A stretch of 64,000 nt of DNA, taken from positions 1-64,000 of the forward strand of contig CAYPXZ010000006.1 of the NCBI GenBank assembly GCA_964414785.1. Reading direction: 5' to 3'. Position numbers and translations under genes: made by a program. How positions within the stretch are numbered: position 1 is the stretch's first letter; each line of letters begins with the position of its first letter. This DNA is from Palsa-1447 sp964414785. GTDB lineage: Bacteria; Verrucomicrobiota; Verrucomicrobiia; Opitutales; Opitutaceae. The notes beneath the pieces were generated by a model. That model was not told where the DNA came from, searched no databases, and saw only the letters and a program-made list of their open reading frames with translations. Positions 1 to 6,273 of the stretch are shown in pieces.

Positions 1-55
1 CTCGTGCGGGGCACGAGCCGCGCCTTCCTTAGAGCGGTTCACCTCAACGTTAGCC
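1..55 (+). repeat. attC-like site 0 (right part only, cut by window edge)
   Basis: The right half of the recurring element: a CTCGTGCGGGGCACGAG hairpin, then CCTTAGAGCGGTTCACCTCAACGTT and the core GTTAGCC at 49-55. The core is complementary to GGCTAAC at 873-879, the first box of the next element, so both belong to the same cassette. Confidence 0.7.
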
Positions 56-64
56 GGCAATCCC

Positions 65-865
65 ATGAAAAGATACCCCGTCTTGTTTGCAGCGGTACTC
101 ATATCGCTCTCATCCATAGGTAGCGGAGCAGACTCGAGCCTGACGAACGGAACTACATCCAACATATCAAACCGTGCTCTGAGCGGCTCAGGGGACAACG
201 CTTCGATATGCGGATTTGTAGTCAAGAACGCCGCTACTTTTTTGCTGATACGGGCGGTCGGTCCCGGTTTGGCTAAATTCGGTGTTACAGGCTATGCGAC
301 CGGCACCTCGTTCGACGTAGTAGATGCAAATGGCGTAAACCTGAGATCAGGGACCGCGTTTGCGGATTACACGCCGGCAGAGCAAGCGAACATCAATACC
401 AAGTATCTCGCTTTGGGAGCATTTCCGCTCCCGACGAACAGCGCAGATTCATTTGCCTATCTTTGCCTGAACCCGGGTAACTACACTGTAGTAGCTCGGT
501 CCACTGGCTCAAATCCTGGAATCATTTTGACCGAGATATATTTCGACTCTGCCGGGATTGGTGCCTTGGAGCCGACTTCCTTTGCTTCATCAGGAGCAGC
601 TGTCAATTATGCGAACCAACTCTTTGCAGGTGGGAAGGTGGACATTCTGGGCGCTCAACAGGATGTGTTGGTACTGCAAACTTTCGGTTCGGGAGTTCCG
701 GTCATTTCAATTGGCATATATCGCTACACGGGCGGGGTATGGCAATTGGCCTCGGAGCGGCAGCCCCCGGATTATCAACGGTCTTATACAATCGACGAGG
801 AAAACGGTAATGTCGTAGCGGTGGGGAGCACGACCGGCGAAAAATGGGTGTTGCTGACCTTATGA
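65..865 (+). CDS. Secreted single-domain protein with a verrucomicrobial export-type domain (cassette gene 1)
   Basis: This 266-residue protein begins with a signal peptide (MKRYPVLFAAVLISLSSIGSGA). After it come NISNRALSGSGDN, then LLIRAVGPGL, and near residues 140-160 GNYTVVARSTGSNPG followed by ILTEIYF. That order of motifs is one I know as a repeated module in large exported proteins of Verrucomicrobia, where it occurs next to autotransporter-like or adhesin domains; here it stands almost alone, followed by roughly 100 further residues that I do not recognise. The ATG lies 9 bases after the attC core and no Shine-Dalgarno is seen. The function is unknown; an envelope or surface role is inferred from the signal peptide. 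GC is lower than in the backbone. Confidence 0.8.
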   Translation: MKRYPVLFAAVLISLSSIGSGADSSLTNGTTSNISNRALSGSGDNASICGFVVKNAATFLLIRAVGPGLAKFGVTGYATGTSFDVVDANGVNLRSGTAFADYTPAEQANINTKYLALGAFPLPTNSADSFAYLCLNPGNYTVVARSTGSNPGIILTEIYFDSAGIGALEPTSFASSGAAVNYANQLFAGGKVDILGAQQDVLVLQTFGSGVPVISIGIYRYTGGVWQLASERQPPDYQRSYTIDEENGNVVAVGSTTGEKWVLLTL

Positions 866-872
866 AAGGCAC

Positions 873-968
873 GGCTAACTGATCGTCGGATCCGACCCTC
901 GCGTCAGGCACGTCTCCTGCGGGGCAGGAGTCGCGCCTTCCTTAGGGTGGATCACCTCAACGTTCCAT
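873..968 (+). repeat. attC-like site 1 (96 bases)
   Basis: Left box GGCTAAC at 873-879 is the exact complement of the cassette's own opening box GTTAGCC at 49-55. The left arm GTCGGATCCGACCCT can pair with the right arm AGGGTGGATCAC, leaving extra-helical bases and an unpaired spacer, as in attC folds. The centre is the hairpin CTCCTGC-GGG-GCAGGAG. The right end is CACCTCAACGTT. Confidence 0.75.
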
Positions 969-1350
969 GAAAACAATGCCCGCTCGGGAAATCTGTATTC
1001 TAGCCGCGTTGCTAGTGGCAAGCGCGTCGGGACTCTTCGCTGGTGAACCTCAAAAGGAAGACGCAGCGTTTTCCGAGAAACTACTTAGCGCTATTCAGAA
1101 TTCGGATTATAACGCGTTCGTTGCTGACGGAACCCAAGCCTTTCACGGTATAACGAAGTCGCAGTTCGACTCGGTCTGCACAGCGCTTGGGCCGAAGTTG
1201 AAGACGGTTCACGTGACGTTTCTCGGCGAGCTCAGTCAACATGGCTTTCGGGTCACGCTTTGGAAATTATCGTTTTCGGATGGTGGCGATGACGCTCTTG
1301 CAACTCTCAGCGTGAAGGACGACAAGGTCGGAGGTTATTGGATCAGATGA
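967..1350 (+). CDS. Small secreted protein, DUF3887-like (cassette gene 2)
   Basis: A 127-residue protein with a signal peptide (residues 1 to about 25, ending LFAG). The mature part reads as one small alpha/beta domain with a helix carrying NSDYNAFVADG, a TKSQFDSVC segment, and strands around LGELSQHGFRVTLWKLSF ending in GGYWIR. This resembles DUF3887-type domains that are common as short exported proteins in Verrucomicrobia; I assign it by resemblance only. The start codon is unusual: the ATG at 967 lies inside the attC core GTTCCAT, so the recombination site itself supplies the first codon. No biochemical function is known to me. Confidence 0.75.
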   Translation: MKTMPAREICILAALLVASASGLFAGEPQKEDAAFSEKLLSAIQNSDYNAFVADGTQAFHGITKSQFDSVCTALGPKLKTVHVTFLGELSQHGFRVTLWKLSFSDGGDDALATLSVKDDKVGGYWIR

Positions 1351-1357
1351 TCGCGCA

Positions 1358-1453
1358 ACCGAGCCAATCGTCGGAACCGACTCTCGCGCCAGGCGCGTCT
1401 CCTGCGGGGCAGCGGGCGCACCATCCTTAGGACGTGTTACCTCAACTTCCGGC
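1358..1453 (+). repeat. attC-like site 2 (96 bases by alignment)
   Basis: Left arm AATCGTCGGAACCGACTC, centre GGCGCGTCTCCTGCGGGGCA, right end CCTTAGGACG then TTACCTCAACTTCC. The left box is not clearly complementary to the cassette's opening box GTTCCAT, so this site may have been acquired from another cassette or have drifted. Confidence 0.65.
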
Positions 1454-1458
1454 GAAAT

Positions 1459-1956
1459 ATGCGTGTGATGTTGAGGGAAGCGGAGGATAGGGACGTGTTG
1501 GAATTAGCGGCTTTGCGATCAGCGGCATCCGACAAATTGACGAAGCGTTATGGGGCGGGACATTGGTCCGGGGTCGCGACCGAAAGAGGGGTGCGCTTCG
1601 AATTGAAAAATTCGAAAGTCTTTGTGGCCCAGCACAAAAGCAGACTGGTTGCCACCTTGCGGCTGACCACGAGGAAGCCTTGGGCAATAGATCGGACCTA
1701 CTTCAGCGCGAGCAGGCGGACCCTGTACTTGCTTTCAATGGCGGTCGTGCCCGATCTCCAGGGCCAAGGGATTGGTCGACAGTGTGTTGAACAAATCAGG
1801 GAGATCTGCCGGCGGTGGCCGGCGGATGCTATTCGACTTGATGCGTACGACGCGCCTGCGGGTGCCGGCATTTTCTACGCGAAATGCGGGTTTCGAAGTG
1901 TGGGGAAGGCCGAATTCCGAGGATGTCCGTTGCTATACTATGAATGGTCAATTTAG
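1459..1956 (+). CDS. GNAT family N-acetyltransferase (cassette gene 3)
   Basis: A 165-residue, single-domain acetyltransferase of the GNAT fold, expected to move an acetyl group from acetyl-CoA to an amine. The acetyl-CoA-binding motif A is visible around residues 93-110 (LLSMAVVPDLQGQGIGRQ, with the QGQGIG loop). A following IRLDAYDAPAGAGIFYAKCGF segment is the usual motif B region. The N-terminal part (ELAALRSAASDKLTKRYG) is typical of the family. The substrate cannot be told; GNAT genes are among the commonest integron cassette genes, including some that inactivate antibiotics, but nothing here shows drug specificity. The start is the first ATG, 6 bases after the attC core; a second in-frame ATG is three codons on. 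Confidence 0.85.
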   Translation: MRVMLREAEDRDVLELAALRSAASDKLTKRYGAGHWSGVATERGVRFELKNSKVFVAQHKSRLVATLRLTTRKPWAIDRTYFSASRRTLYLLSMAVVPDLQGQGIGRQCVEQIREICRRWPADAIRLDAYDAPAGAGIFYAKCGFRSVGKAEFRGCPLLYYEWSI

Positions 1957-1975
1957 ATCGGTTGCCGATGAAGTC

Positions 1976-2072
1976 GCCGGACTAATCGTCGTATCCGACG
2001 CCCATATCGGGTAGGTTTGCTTCGGTGCAGGAGTCGCGGCATCGGCCGCCGCGGCTCGTTGGCTCGTTCGTC
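1976..2072 (+). repeat. attC-like site 3 (97 bases)
   Basis: Left box GCCGGAC at 1976-1982 nearly complements the cassette's own opening TTCCGGC at 1447-1453, and is followed, as in site 1, by four bases and CGTCGTATCCGACGCCC. The centre GGTGCAGGAGTCGCGGCATC matches the consensus, but the right end is diverged (CGGCTCGTTGGCTCGTTCGTC) and lacks CCTTAG. Confidence 0.6.
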
Positions 2073-2092
2073 CCCCCCCGTCGCTCTTACAT

Positions 2093-2536
2093 ATGAATGC
2101 TAGCCCGCCCGATGAGGTCTCAATAATGTCGGCTGGATTGTTTCCATATGAGCTCGCGCGGGTTCAATACCTGGTCCGAGTCGTCATTGTGATGCTGGTT
2201 GTTGGTGTGGCCGGTGCGCTCCTGGGTCCGATTCCGGCCGTCGGACGTGCGTCCGCAATATTGTTGGCGATAGGTGCCGCTGCTTACAAAACACTGTGCC
2301 TCGACGTCCCGAGAATCAGAAATGCGGGACGTTCCCCGTGGTGGCTGCTTCTTTGGGTGGTGCCGCCGATCAACGTTTTGCTGTTGATTTACCTCTTTCT
2401 GGCTCCGCCGGCTCGCGACGACGATCCGCCGCCCGAGATCTCCTTTCAGCATCTAGCTCAAGAGCCGAACCAACCGTCGGACCCGACGCCGTCGTCAGGC
2501 ACGCCCTCCGCGGGGCGGGATCCGCGCATTCCTTAG
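2093..2536 (+). CDS. Small membrane protein, DUF805-like, with attC-encoded tail (cassette gene 4)
   Basis: A 147-residue protein with about three membrane segments (VVIVMLVVGVAGALLGPIP; SAILLAIGAAAYKTL; WWLLLWVVPPINVLLLIYLFL). The stretch DVPRIRNAGRSPWWLLLWVVPP followed by an APP end resembles the RxRDxGxSxWW signature of DUF805 inner-membrane proteins, but I am not certain. The last 24 residues, from about residue 124, are encoded by the attC site that begins at 2464, and the stop is the TAG of the conserved attC CCTTAG. That tail is Pro/Ser/Gly-rich and parallels the tail of the gene at 2977. A second ATG at 2126 is an alternative start. Function unknown. Confidence 0.7.
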   Translation: MNASPPDEVSIMSAGLFPYELARVQYLVRVVIVMLVVGVAGALLGPIPAVGRASAILLAIGAAAYKTLCLDVPRIRNAGRSPWWLLLWVVPPINVLLLIYLFLAPPARDDDPPPEISFQHLAQEPNQPSDPTPSSGTPSAGRDPRIP

Positions 2537-2559
2537 AGCGATTCACCTCAACGTTGGCC
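2464..2559 (+). repeat. attC-like site 4 (96 bases), overlaps end of cassette gene 4
   Basis: Left box GCCGAAC (2464-2470) is complementary at six of seven positions to GTTCGTC at 2066-2072, the start of the same cassette. It continues CAACCGTCGGACCCGACGCC, central CTCCGCGGGGCGGGA, then CCTTAGAGCGATTCACCTCAACGTTGGCC. Confidence 0.75.
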
Positions 2560-2563
2560 CCAG

Positions 2564-2869
2564 ATGACGCTCATCCTTCGCGTGTCGAGCGACGCGAGAT
2601 CCTTGTCGCAGCAGAAAGAGCAGTGGGATATCCTGATGTCCTTCATCGATGGGAAGGGTTACAAGGAGAGTATGTGGAGCGGAGGGATGGGCGTCTTTGC
2701 GAAGTGTTACACCACAAAGAACGGTCCGGGATTGTATATCCACACAGATGGGGCGTACATTTCCGTATCCAGCCTGCACCCTGGCATTTTGGAGGAAATT
2801 AGAGCATCTCTACTGCACTCAACCGAACCGGTCTTCTCGGAGGGCGAGCATAAAACCAAACCATGGTAG
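2564..2869 (+). CDS. Hypothetical protein (cassette gene 5)
   Basis: A 101-residue soluble protein that I do not recognise. It opens with a beta strand (MTLILRVSS), a helix (ARSLSQQKEQWDILMSFIDGKGY), and then strands with several aromatic and glycine residues (GGMGVFAKCYTT, GPGLYIHTDGAYISVSSL) before a final helix (PGILEEIRASLL). There is no signal peptide or membrane segment. The ATG is 5 bases after the attC core. Flanking attC-like sites with exactly complementary boxes (GTTGGCC at 2553-2559 and GGCCAAC at 2874-2880) define it as one intact cassette. Confidence 0.65.
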   Translation: MTLILRVSSDARSLSQQKEQWDILMSFIDGKGYKESMWSGGMGVFAKCYTTKNGPGLYIHTDGAYISVSSLHPGILEEIRASLLHSTEPVFSEGEHKTKPW

Positions 2870-2873
2870 GGGA

Positions 2874-2971
2874 GGCCAACCAACTATCGGGTCCGGTGTC
2901 TCCGTCTGTCACCCCTCCAGGTGGTTCAGGCGGCGCTCCATCCGCCTTCACGGACCACTAGGACGTCGGAA
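2874..2971 (+). repeat. attC-like site 5 (98 bases, right end diverged)
   Basis: Left box GGCCAAC (2874-2880) exactly complements the cassette opening GTTGGCC (2553-2559). It is followed by CAACTATCGGGTCCGG. The right half keeps CACTAGGACG in place of CCTTAGGGCG, and the core is GTCGGAA instead of GTT. Confidence 0.6.
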
Positions 2972-2976
2972 CAAGC

Positions 2977-3546
2977 ATGAAAACCGTAGCGTCTTTCTTC
3001 AGGCTTTCGGACGCTGCTTTCGCCCAATCGCTGCTCGTTGGAGATGGAATCGCCGCAGAGCTGCAGAATGTCGAGTCGAGCGTAAATCTCGTGGGCGGAC
3101 TGCCGAGCATTCAGGTCATCGTACCCGACGCTGATTTCGAACGTGCGTCTATTGCGATTCGGCCATTAGGCTTGTCGAGACCCATACCCGAAAAAGCTAT
3201 GATTATCTCCGAAAGGGAATTGTCCGTCTTTAGAGCGATAGTTAAGGGAATCGGCGTGTATCAGCTAGTTACCGGCCTCGGCGATTTTGCTGGCATCGTC
3301 TTCGAGAAGGCCGACATCAAGCATGTGGCAATTGGCTCCGCTTCTCACCAAGGCGAATATCTAGCCTGGGGAATTTACCACTTTTGCGTGGCGCTCGTGC
3401 TTTTGTTCGGCACCGATCTGTTCTGCCGTTTGGCTTTCTCCTCTCGGGCATCCCGGACGATGACGGAAGAGGAGCCTGCCCAGCTATCGGAGCCGAGGCC
3501 GGCCTCGGGCTCGTCTCCCGCGGGGCAGGAGCCGCGGCATCCTTAG
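2977..3546 (+). CDS. DUF2007-like protein with membrane segments and attC-encoded tail (cassette gene 6)
   Basis: A 189-residue protein. Residues 1-65 (MKTVASFFRLSDAAFAQSLL, GDGIAAELQNVES, GLPSIQVIVPDADFERA) match the layout of DUF2007, a small putative signal-transducing domain with a conserved strand-helix-strand and a 'valid on one's face' V-P-D-A-D end. Two hydrophobic stretches follow (around residues 85-110 and 128-150). From about residue 166 the protein is encoded by the attC site starting at 3474; the tail is Pro/Ser/Gly-rich and ends at the TAG of attC CCTTAG. The tail is aligned codon for codon with that of the gene at 2093. No biochemical role is known. Confidence 0.7.
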   Translation: MKTVASFFRLSDAAFAQSLLVGDGIAAELQNVESSVNLVGGLPSIQVIVPDADFERASIAIRPLGLSRPIPEKAMIISERELSVFRAIVKGIGVYQLVTGLGDFAGIVFEKADIKHVAIGSASHQGEYLAWGIYHFCVALVLLFGTDLFCRLAFSSRASRTMTEEEPAQLSEPRPASGSSPAGQEPRHP

Positions 3547-3569
3547 GGCGAACCGCCTCAGCGTTCGGC
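3474..3569 (+). repeat. attC-like site 6 (96 bases), overlaps end of cassette gene 6
   Basis: Contains CAGCTATCGGAGCCGAGGCC on the left, TCTCCCGCGGGGCAGGAGCC in the centre, and CCTTAGGGCGAACCGCCTCAGCGTTCGGC on the right. The left box GCCTGCC does not complement the cassette start. Confidence 0.7.
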
Positions 3570-3590
3570 AACAGGCCGCCAAGGAAATCT

Positions 3591-3905
3591 ATGACCCCAA
3601 CCCCGCCACCGCTATCGACGACTCGGAGAGTCAAACGCATCGCGCCTCTTCAACTGGGCAAGATGCTCGCACTGCTATATGGCATAATGGGCCTTATCTT
3701 TTGCCCGATCTTCCTGATAATGTCTCTCGTCGCCTCGCACTCACCGTCACCGCAACGGGTTGGTATGATGGCGTTCGGAACAGGTTTCGCGCTGATGTTG
3801 CCGTTTCTCTACGCGGCGATGGGGTTCATCGGCGGCGTTGTCAGTGCATTTATCTACAATATAATCGCCAAGTGGATTGGCGGAATAGAAGTCGAAGTCG
3901 AGTAG
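3591..3905 (+). CDS. Small inner-membrane protein with GGIExE tail (cassette gene 7)
   Basis: A 104-residue protein starting at the ATG 22 bases after the attC core; an in-frame extension upstream would read back through attC and cassette gene 6 and is rejected. A Pro/Thr-rich N-terminus is followed by two membrane helices (LLYGIMGLIFCPIFLIMSLVA and FALMLPFLYAAMGFIGGVVS). The C-terminus AFIYNIIAKWIGGIEVEVE is a motif I recognise from a widespread family of small membrane proteins (YNxxAxxxGGIExE, DUF3566-like). The family has no established function. No signal peptide. Confidence 0.75.
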   Translation: MTPTPPPLSTTRRVKRIAPLQLGKMLALLYGIMGLIFCPIFLIMSLVASHSPSPQRVGMMAFGTGFALMLPFLYAAMGFIGGVVSAFIYNIIAKWIGGIEVEVE

Positions 3906-3922
3906 GCATTGCCAAAGCCAAA

Positions 3923-4011
3923 ACCAAAACAACGAGTGGATCCGACGTCTCCAGCTGTCGCGCCTACCGCCGGGCGGGAGGCGCGCCATCCGTCGAAGCG
4001 AATCGTTGAGA
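3923..4011 (+). repeat. attC-like site 7 (about 89 bases, diverged)
   Basis: CAACGAGTGGATCCGACGTC on the left matches the consensus CAACCGTCGGACCCGACGCC. The centre ACCGCCGGGCGGGAGGCGCG keeps the hairpin, and the right end is CGAAGCGAATCGTTGAGA with the CACCTCAAC block shortened. Confidence 0.55.
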
Positions 4012-4034
4012 CGCCAGGCTGAAGTATCTTCGGA

Positions 4035-4373
4035 ATGCAATCGAAGGCATCCACCATTCCGGAGTACATTTCGGGTCTCTCCCCCAAGGAACGATCCGTT
4101 GTCGAGACGCTCGATAAGATGGTGCGATCGGCGGCGCCCAAGGGCTCCGGGAGCATGAAATACGGCATGCCGACCTACGAGGTGGCGTCGCGTTTCATCG
4201 CGTTCAATTCCCAGAAGAACTATTTCTCATTCTACGCCGACCCTGAGATCGTGAAGCGCTATCGCTCCGAATTGCGGGGTTTGGACGTCGGCAAGAGCTG
4301 CATCCGGTTCCGAAGAATCGAAGATGTGTCGTTGGCCACATTGAGAAAGATCGTGAGCGACTGTGCGAAATGA
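4035..4373 (+). CDS. DUF1801 domain protein (cassette gene 8a)
   Basis: A 112-residue protein of the DUF1801/YdhG-like fold. Diagnostic segments are TIPEYISGLSPKERSVVETL at the N-terminus, MKYGMPTYE near residue 42, and NYFSFYADPEIVKRY near residue 62. Members are small soluble proteins, some annotated as iron-chaperone-like; the true role is not established. The start ATG lies 24 bases after the attC core. The stop codon overlaps the start of the PAP2 gene (ATGA at 4370-4373), so this is one of the rarer two-gene cassettes with translational coupling. Another DUF1801 protein occurs in a separate cassette at 5777. Confidence 0.8.
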   Translation: MQSKASTIPEYISGLSPKERSVVETLDKMVRSAAPKGSGSMKYGMPTYEVASRFIAFNSQKNYFSFYADPEIVKRYRSELRGLDVGKSCIRFRRIEDVSLATLRKIVSDCAK

Positions 4374-5131
4374 CCGCAAAGGGGCCGAACCGGTGGACCA
4401 TGGTCGTGGAACTGCTTGCGCGACCGTACCCGACAAGTGCGTCTGTAGTCATACCCTTCCTTGCGTGGTGCTTGATTGTGCCCGGATACTTGGTCGTCGG
4501 CGCCTATGCGCGGAGCCGGACGTTGCACATGCCGGAATTGGCGCTGGATCGGGCGATTCCCTTGGAGCCCTCCTGGTCGCTGGTCTACGGCTCGCTCTAT
4601 TTTGCAGTTTTCCTCCCGCTCCTGTTGGTGCGTGAGGAGGCACACATTGTACGCACGCTCTGGGCCTATGTGCTGGTGTGGATGGTCGGCCTGGCCGGCT
4701 GGTTGGCGTACCCGACTATTCTCGTTCGCCCAAGCTCGGAGGCAATCGGCGAGGGCTTCTTCGCCTGGGCATTGCGAATCGTCTACCTGTGGGACGAGCC
4801 GTACAACTGCTTTCCCTCTCTTCATGTCGCGCAAGCCTTTCTGGCGGCGTTGACGTGCAGTTACGTGTCTCGCGGCGTTGGACTTGCCGCCGCGATATGG
4901 GCATCGCTCATCGCAATTTCGACCCTGTTCACAAAGCAGCACTATGTCGCCGACGTGATCGCCGGCATCGTTCTTGCCTTGGCGGCCTTTGCCGTGTTCC
5001 TGCGCGACCCTCGCCTTGAGGCGACTCCCAGGCTCGATCGGCGTATGGGCCCGGTCATCGTGATGGGATTCATCGGGCTTCATGGGCTCGTGATCTCCGG
5101 GTTTTGGGTGGCATTCCATTTTAGGCGATGA
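4370..5131 (+). CDS. PAP2 superfamily membrane phosphatase / inositol-phosphotransferase-like protein (cassette gene 8b)
   Basis: A 253-residue protein with about six membrane helices. Two PAP2 signatures are visible: CFPSLHVAQAF near residue 147 (the PSxH motif with the catalytic His) and FTKQHYVADVIAGI near residue 190 (the HxxxD motif). The form CFPSLHVA plus TKQHYVxD is that of the PAP2_3/Aur1-like branch, whose members hydrolyse or exchange phosphorylated lipids on the outer face of the membrane. The substrate is unknown. It overlaps the preceding DUF1801 stop by 4 bases. No recognisable attC follows it, so the cassette boundary between 5132 and 5280 has been lost or is too diverged to see. 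Confidence 0.8.
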   Translation: MTAKGPNRWTMVVELLARPYPTSASVVIPFLAWCLIVPGYLVVGAYARSRTLHMPELALDRAIPLEPSWSLVYGSLYFAVFLPLLLVREEAHIVRTLWAYVLVWMVGLAGWLAYPTILVRPSSEAIGEGFFAWALRIVYLWDEPYNCFPSLHVAQAFLAALTCSYVSRGVGLAAAIWASLIAISTLFTKQHYVADVIAGIVLALAAFAVFLRDPRLEATPRLDRRMGPVIVMGFIGLHGLVISGFWVAFHFRR

Positions 5132-5280
5132 GGTTCGAAGCACGCCAAGGGGCGTCGCCAGGATGAGGAGGGCCTTTGTCGTCCGGCTTATGCGGGCCAC
5201 GGAAAGCCCACAAAAGGCACCACCGGCCTTCCCGGTTTTATTTCTGGGTTGTCCCTGTGTTTTGTGGTTAATTCCGTCTC

Positions 5281-5676
5281 ATGAAAACACCACGTGTCAC
5301 GGGTCTGGGCGGGGTCTTCTTCAAGGCCAGGAATCCGTCCAAGCTGGGCGCATGGTATAGGAAGCACCTCGGCCTCCCGGTCGAGTCGTGGGGTGGTTTT
5401 GCATTCTCGTGGCGCGATGCCAAGAACCCGAAGAAGGAGGGTGCGACCGCATGGAGTCCGTTCGATGCCGACACCGAGTATTTCGGCCGGGGCAAGCAGG
5501 GACACATGATCAACTACCGCGTCGCCAGCCTGAAGAAGGTGCTCGCCGCCTTGAAAAAGGAAGGCGTTTGGATCGACCCGAAGGGGAGCCAGGCCTCCGA
5601 ATTCGGGAAGTTCGCCTGGATCAAGGACGGCGAGGGCAACCGCGTCGAGCTCTGGGAGCCGCCCAAGGGTGCCTAG
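5281..5676 (+). CDS. VOC (glyoxalase/bleomycin resistance) family protein (cassette gene 9)
   Basis: A 131-residue single-domain VOC protein. The first half (GLGGVFFKARNPSKLGAWYRKHLGLPVE) and the end (GKFAWIKDGEGNRVELWEPP, with the metal-ligand Glu in VELWEP) are standard for the family. Members range from glyoxalase-like enzymes to antibiotic-binding proteins, so no substrate is assigned. The GC content is closer to the backbone than in cassettes 1-7. The 149 bases upstream (5132-5280) contain no clear attC but have AT-richer sequence (TTGTGGTTAAT) that could carry its own promoter. An attC-like site follows immediately and overlaps the stop codon. Confidence 0.85.
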   Translation: MKTPRVTGLGGVFFKARNPSKLGAWYRKHLGLPVESWGGFAFSWRDAKNPKKEGATAWSPFDADTEYFGRGKQGHMINYRVASLKKVLAALKKEGVWIDPKGSQASEFGKFAWIKDGEGNRVELWEPPKGA

Positions 5677-5766
5677 GGCAAATCGCAGATCTATCCTTGG
5701 ATCAGGAACGTCTCCTGAGGGACGACTGCCGCGCATTACCTGCGACGGATTACCTCAACCTTAGGC
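5671..5766 (+). repeat. attC-like site 8 (96 bases)
   Basis: The right half aligns well with the others: AACGTCTCCTGAGGGACGAC, GCGCATTACC, then GGATTACCTCAACCTTAGGC. The core CTTAGGC replaces GTTAGGC. The left box GCCTAGG overlaps the TAG stop of the VOC gene. Confidence 0.65.
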
Positions 5767-5776
5767 AAGAGAAGCC

Positions 5777-6220
5777 ATGACCCAGCTCCTGCGATTCCCT
5801 GGCTCGGTCAAGCGTGAGCCGGCCATCGAGGCTTGGATGAAGCGGCATCCCGGTGAACTGGGTGCCATTGCGGGGCGCTGGTTTGGGGTCATGCGTGGGT
5901 GTGGAGGGGAGGTGCGGGAGCTGTTGCACGATGGCCATCCGACGGCGTGCGTGGCCGATGCGGGATTTGCCTACGTCAATGCGTTCCGGGCGCACGTGAA
6001 CGTTGGATTCTTCCGGGGTTCCGAGATTGACGATCCGAAGGGCCTGCTGGAGGGCACCGGCAGGCTCATGCGCCATGTGAAGCTCAGGCCCGGGGATGAC
6101 TTCGATGCCGCGGCCCTCGGGGCGCTCATCGAAGCCGCCTTCGTTGACATGAGGGGGCGTGTGCGGGCGGAGTCGCTGCAGTCGGGTTCCTTAGGACTTC
6201 CGAGGGGCGAAAAGCCCTAG
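5777..6220 (+). CDS. DUF1801 domain protein with attC-encoded end (cassette gene 10)
   Basis: A 147-residue DUF1801 protein of a different branch from the one at 4035. HVNVGFFRGSEIDDPKGLLEGTG and RLMRHVKLRPGDDFD around residues 75-110 are the characteristic segment. The N-terminal RFPGSVKREPAIEAWMKRHP is also usual. No enzymatic function is established for this family. The last sixteen or so residues come from the attC-like site starting near 6169, in the same attC frame as the tails of the genes at 2093 and 2977, but an early stop ends it sooner. The ATG lies 11 bases after the attC core. Confidence 0.75.
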   Translation: MTQLLRFPGSVKREPAIEAWMKRHPGELGAIAGRWFGVMRGCGGEVRELLHDGHPTACVADAGFAYVNAFRAHVNVGFFRGSEIDDPKGLLEGTGRLMRHVKLRPGDDFDAAALGALIEAAFVDMRGRVRAESLQSGSLGLPRGEKP

Positions 6221-6271
6221 CAAGCGGCAGGAGACGAGCCATCCCCCGAGCGGTTTCCCCCAACATCAGGC
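6169..6271 (+). repeat. attC-like site 9 (degenerate, about 103 bases)
   Basis: The right half is clear: GGCAGGAGACGAGCCATCC and CGAGCGGTTTCCCCCAACATC align with GGCAGGAGTCGCGCCTTCC and GGGTGGATCACCTCAACGTT of site 1. The left arm is reduced to GTCGGGTTCC at 6181. Confidence 0.5.
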
Positions 6272-6273
6272 AA

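Noticed and set aside
3384..3905. A longer version of cassette gene 7 starting inside cassette gene 6
   Set aside because: It would translate through the attC and overlap another gene; the ATG at 3591 just after the attC core gives a normal small membrane protein.
5132..5280. A possible attC between PAP2 and VOC genes
   Set aside because: No GTCGG-type arm, CCTTAG or CACCTCAAC block could be aligned there.
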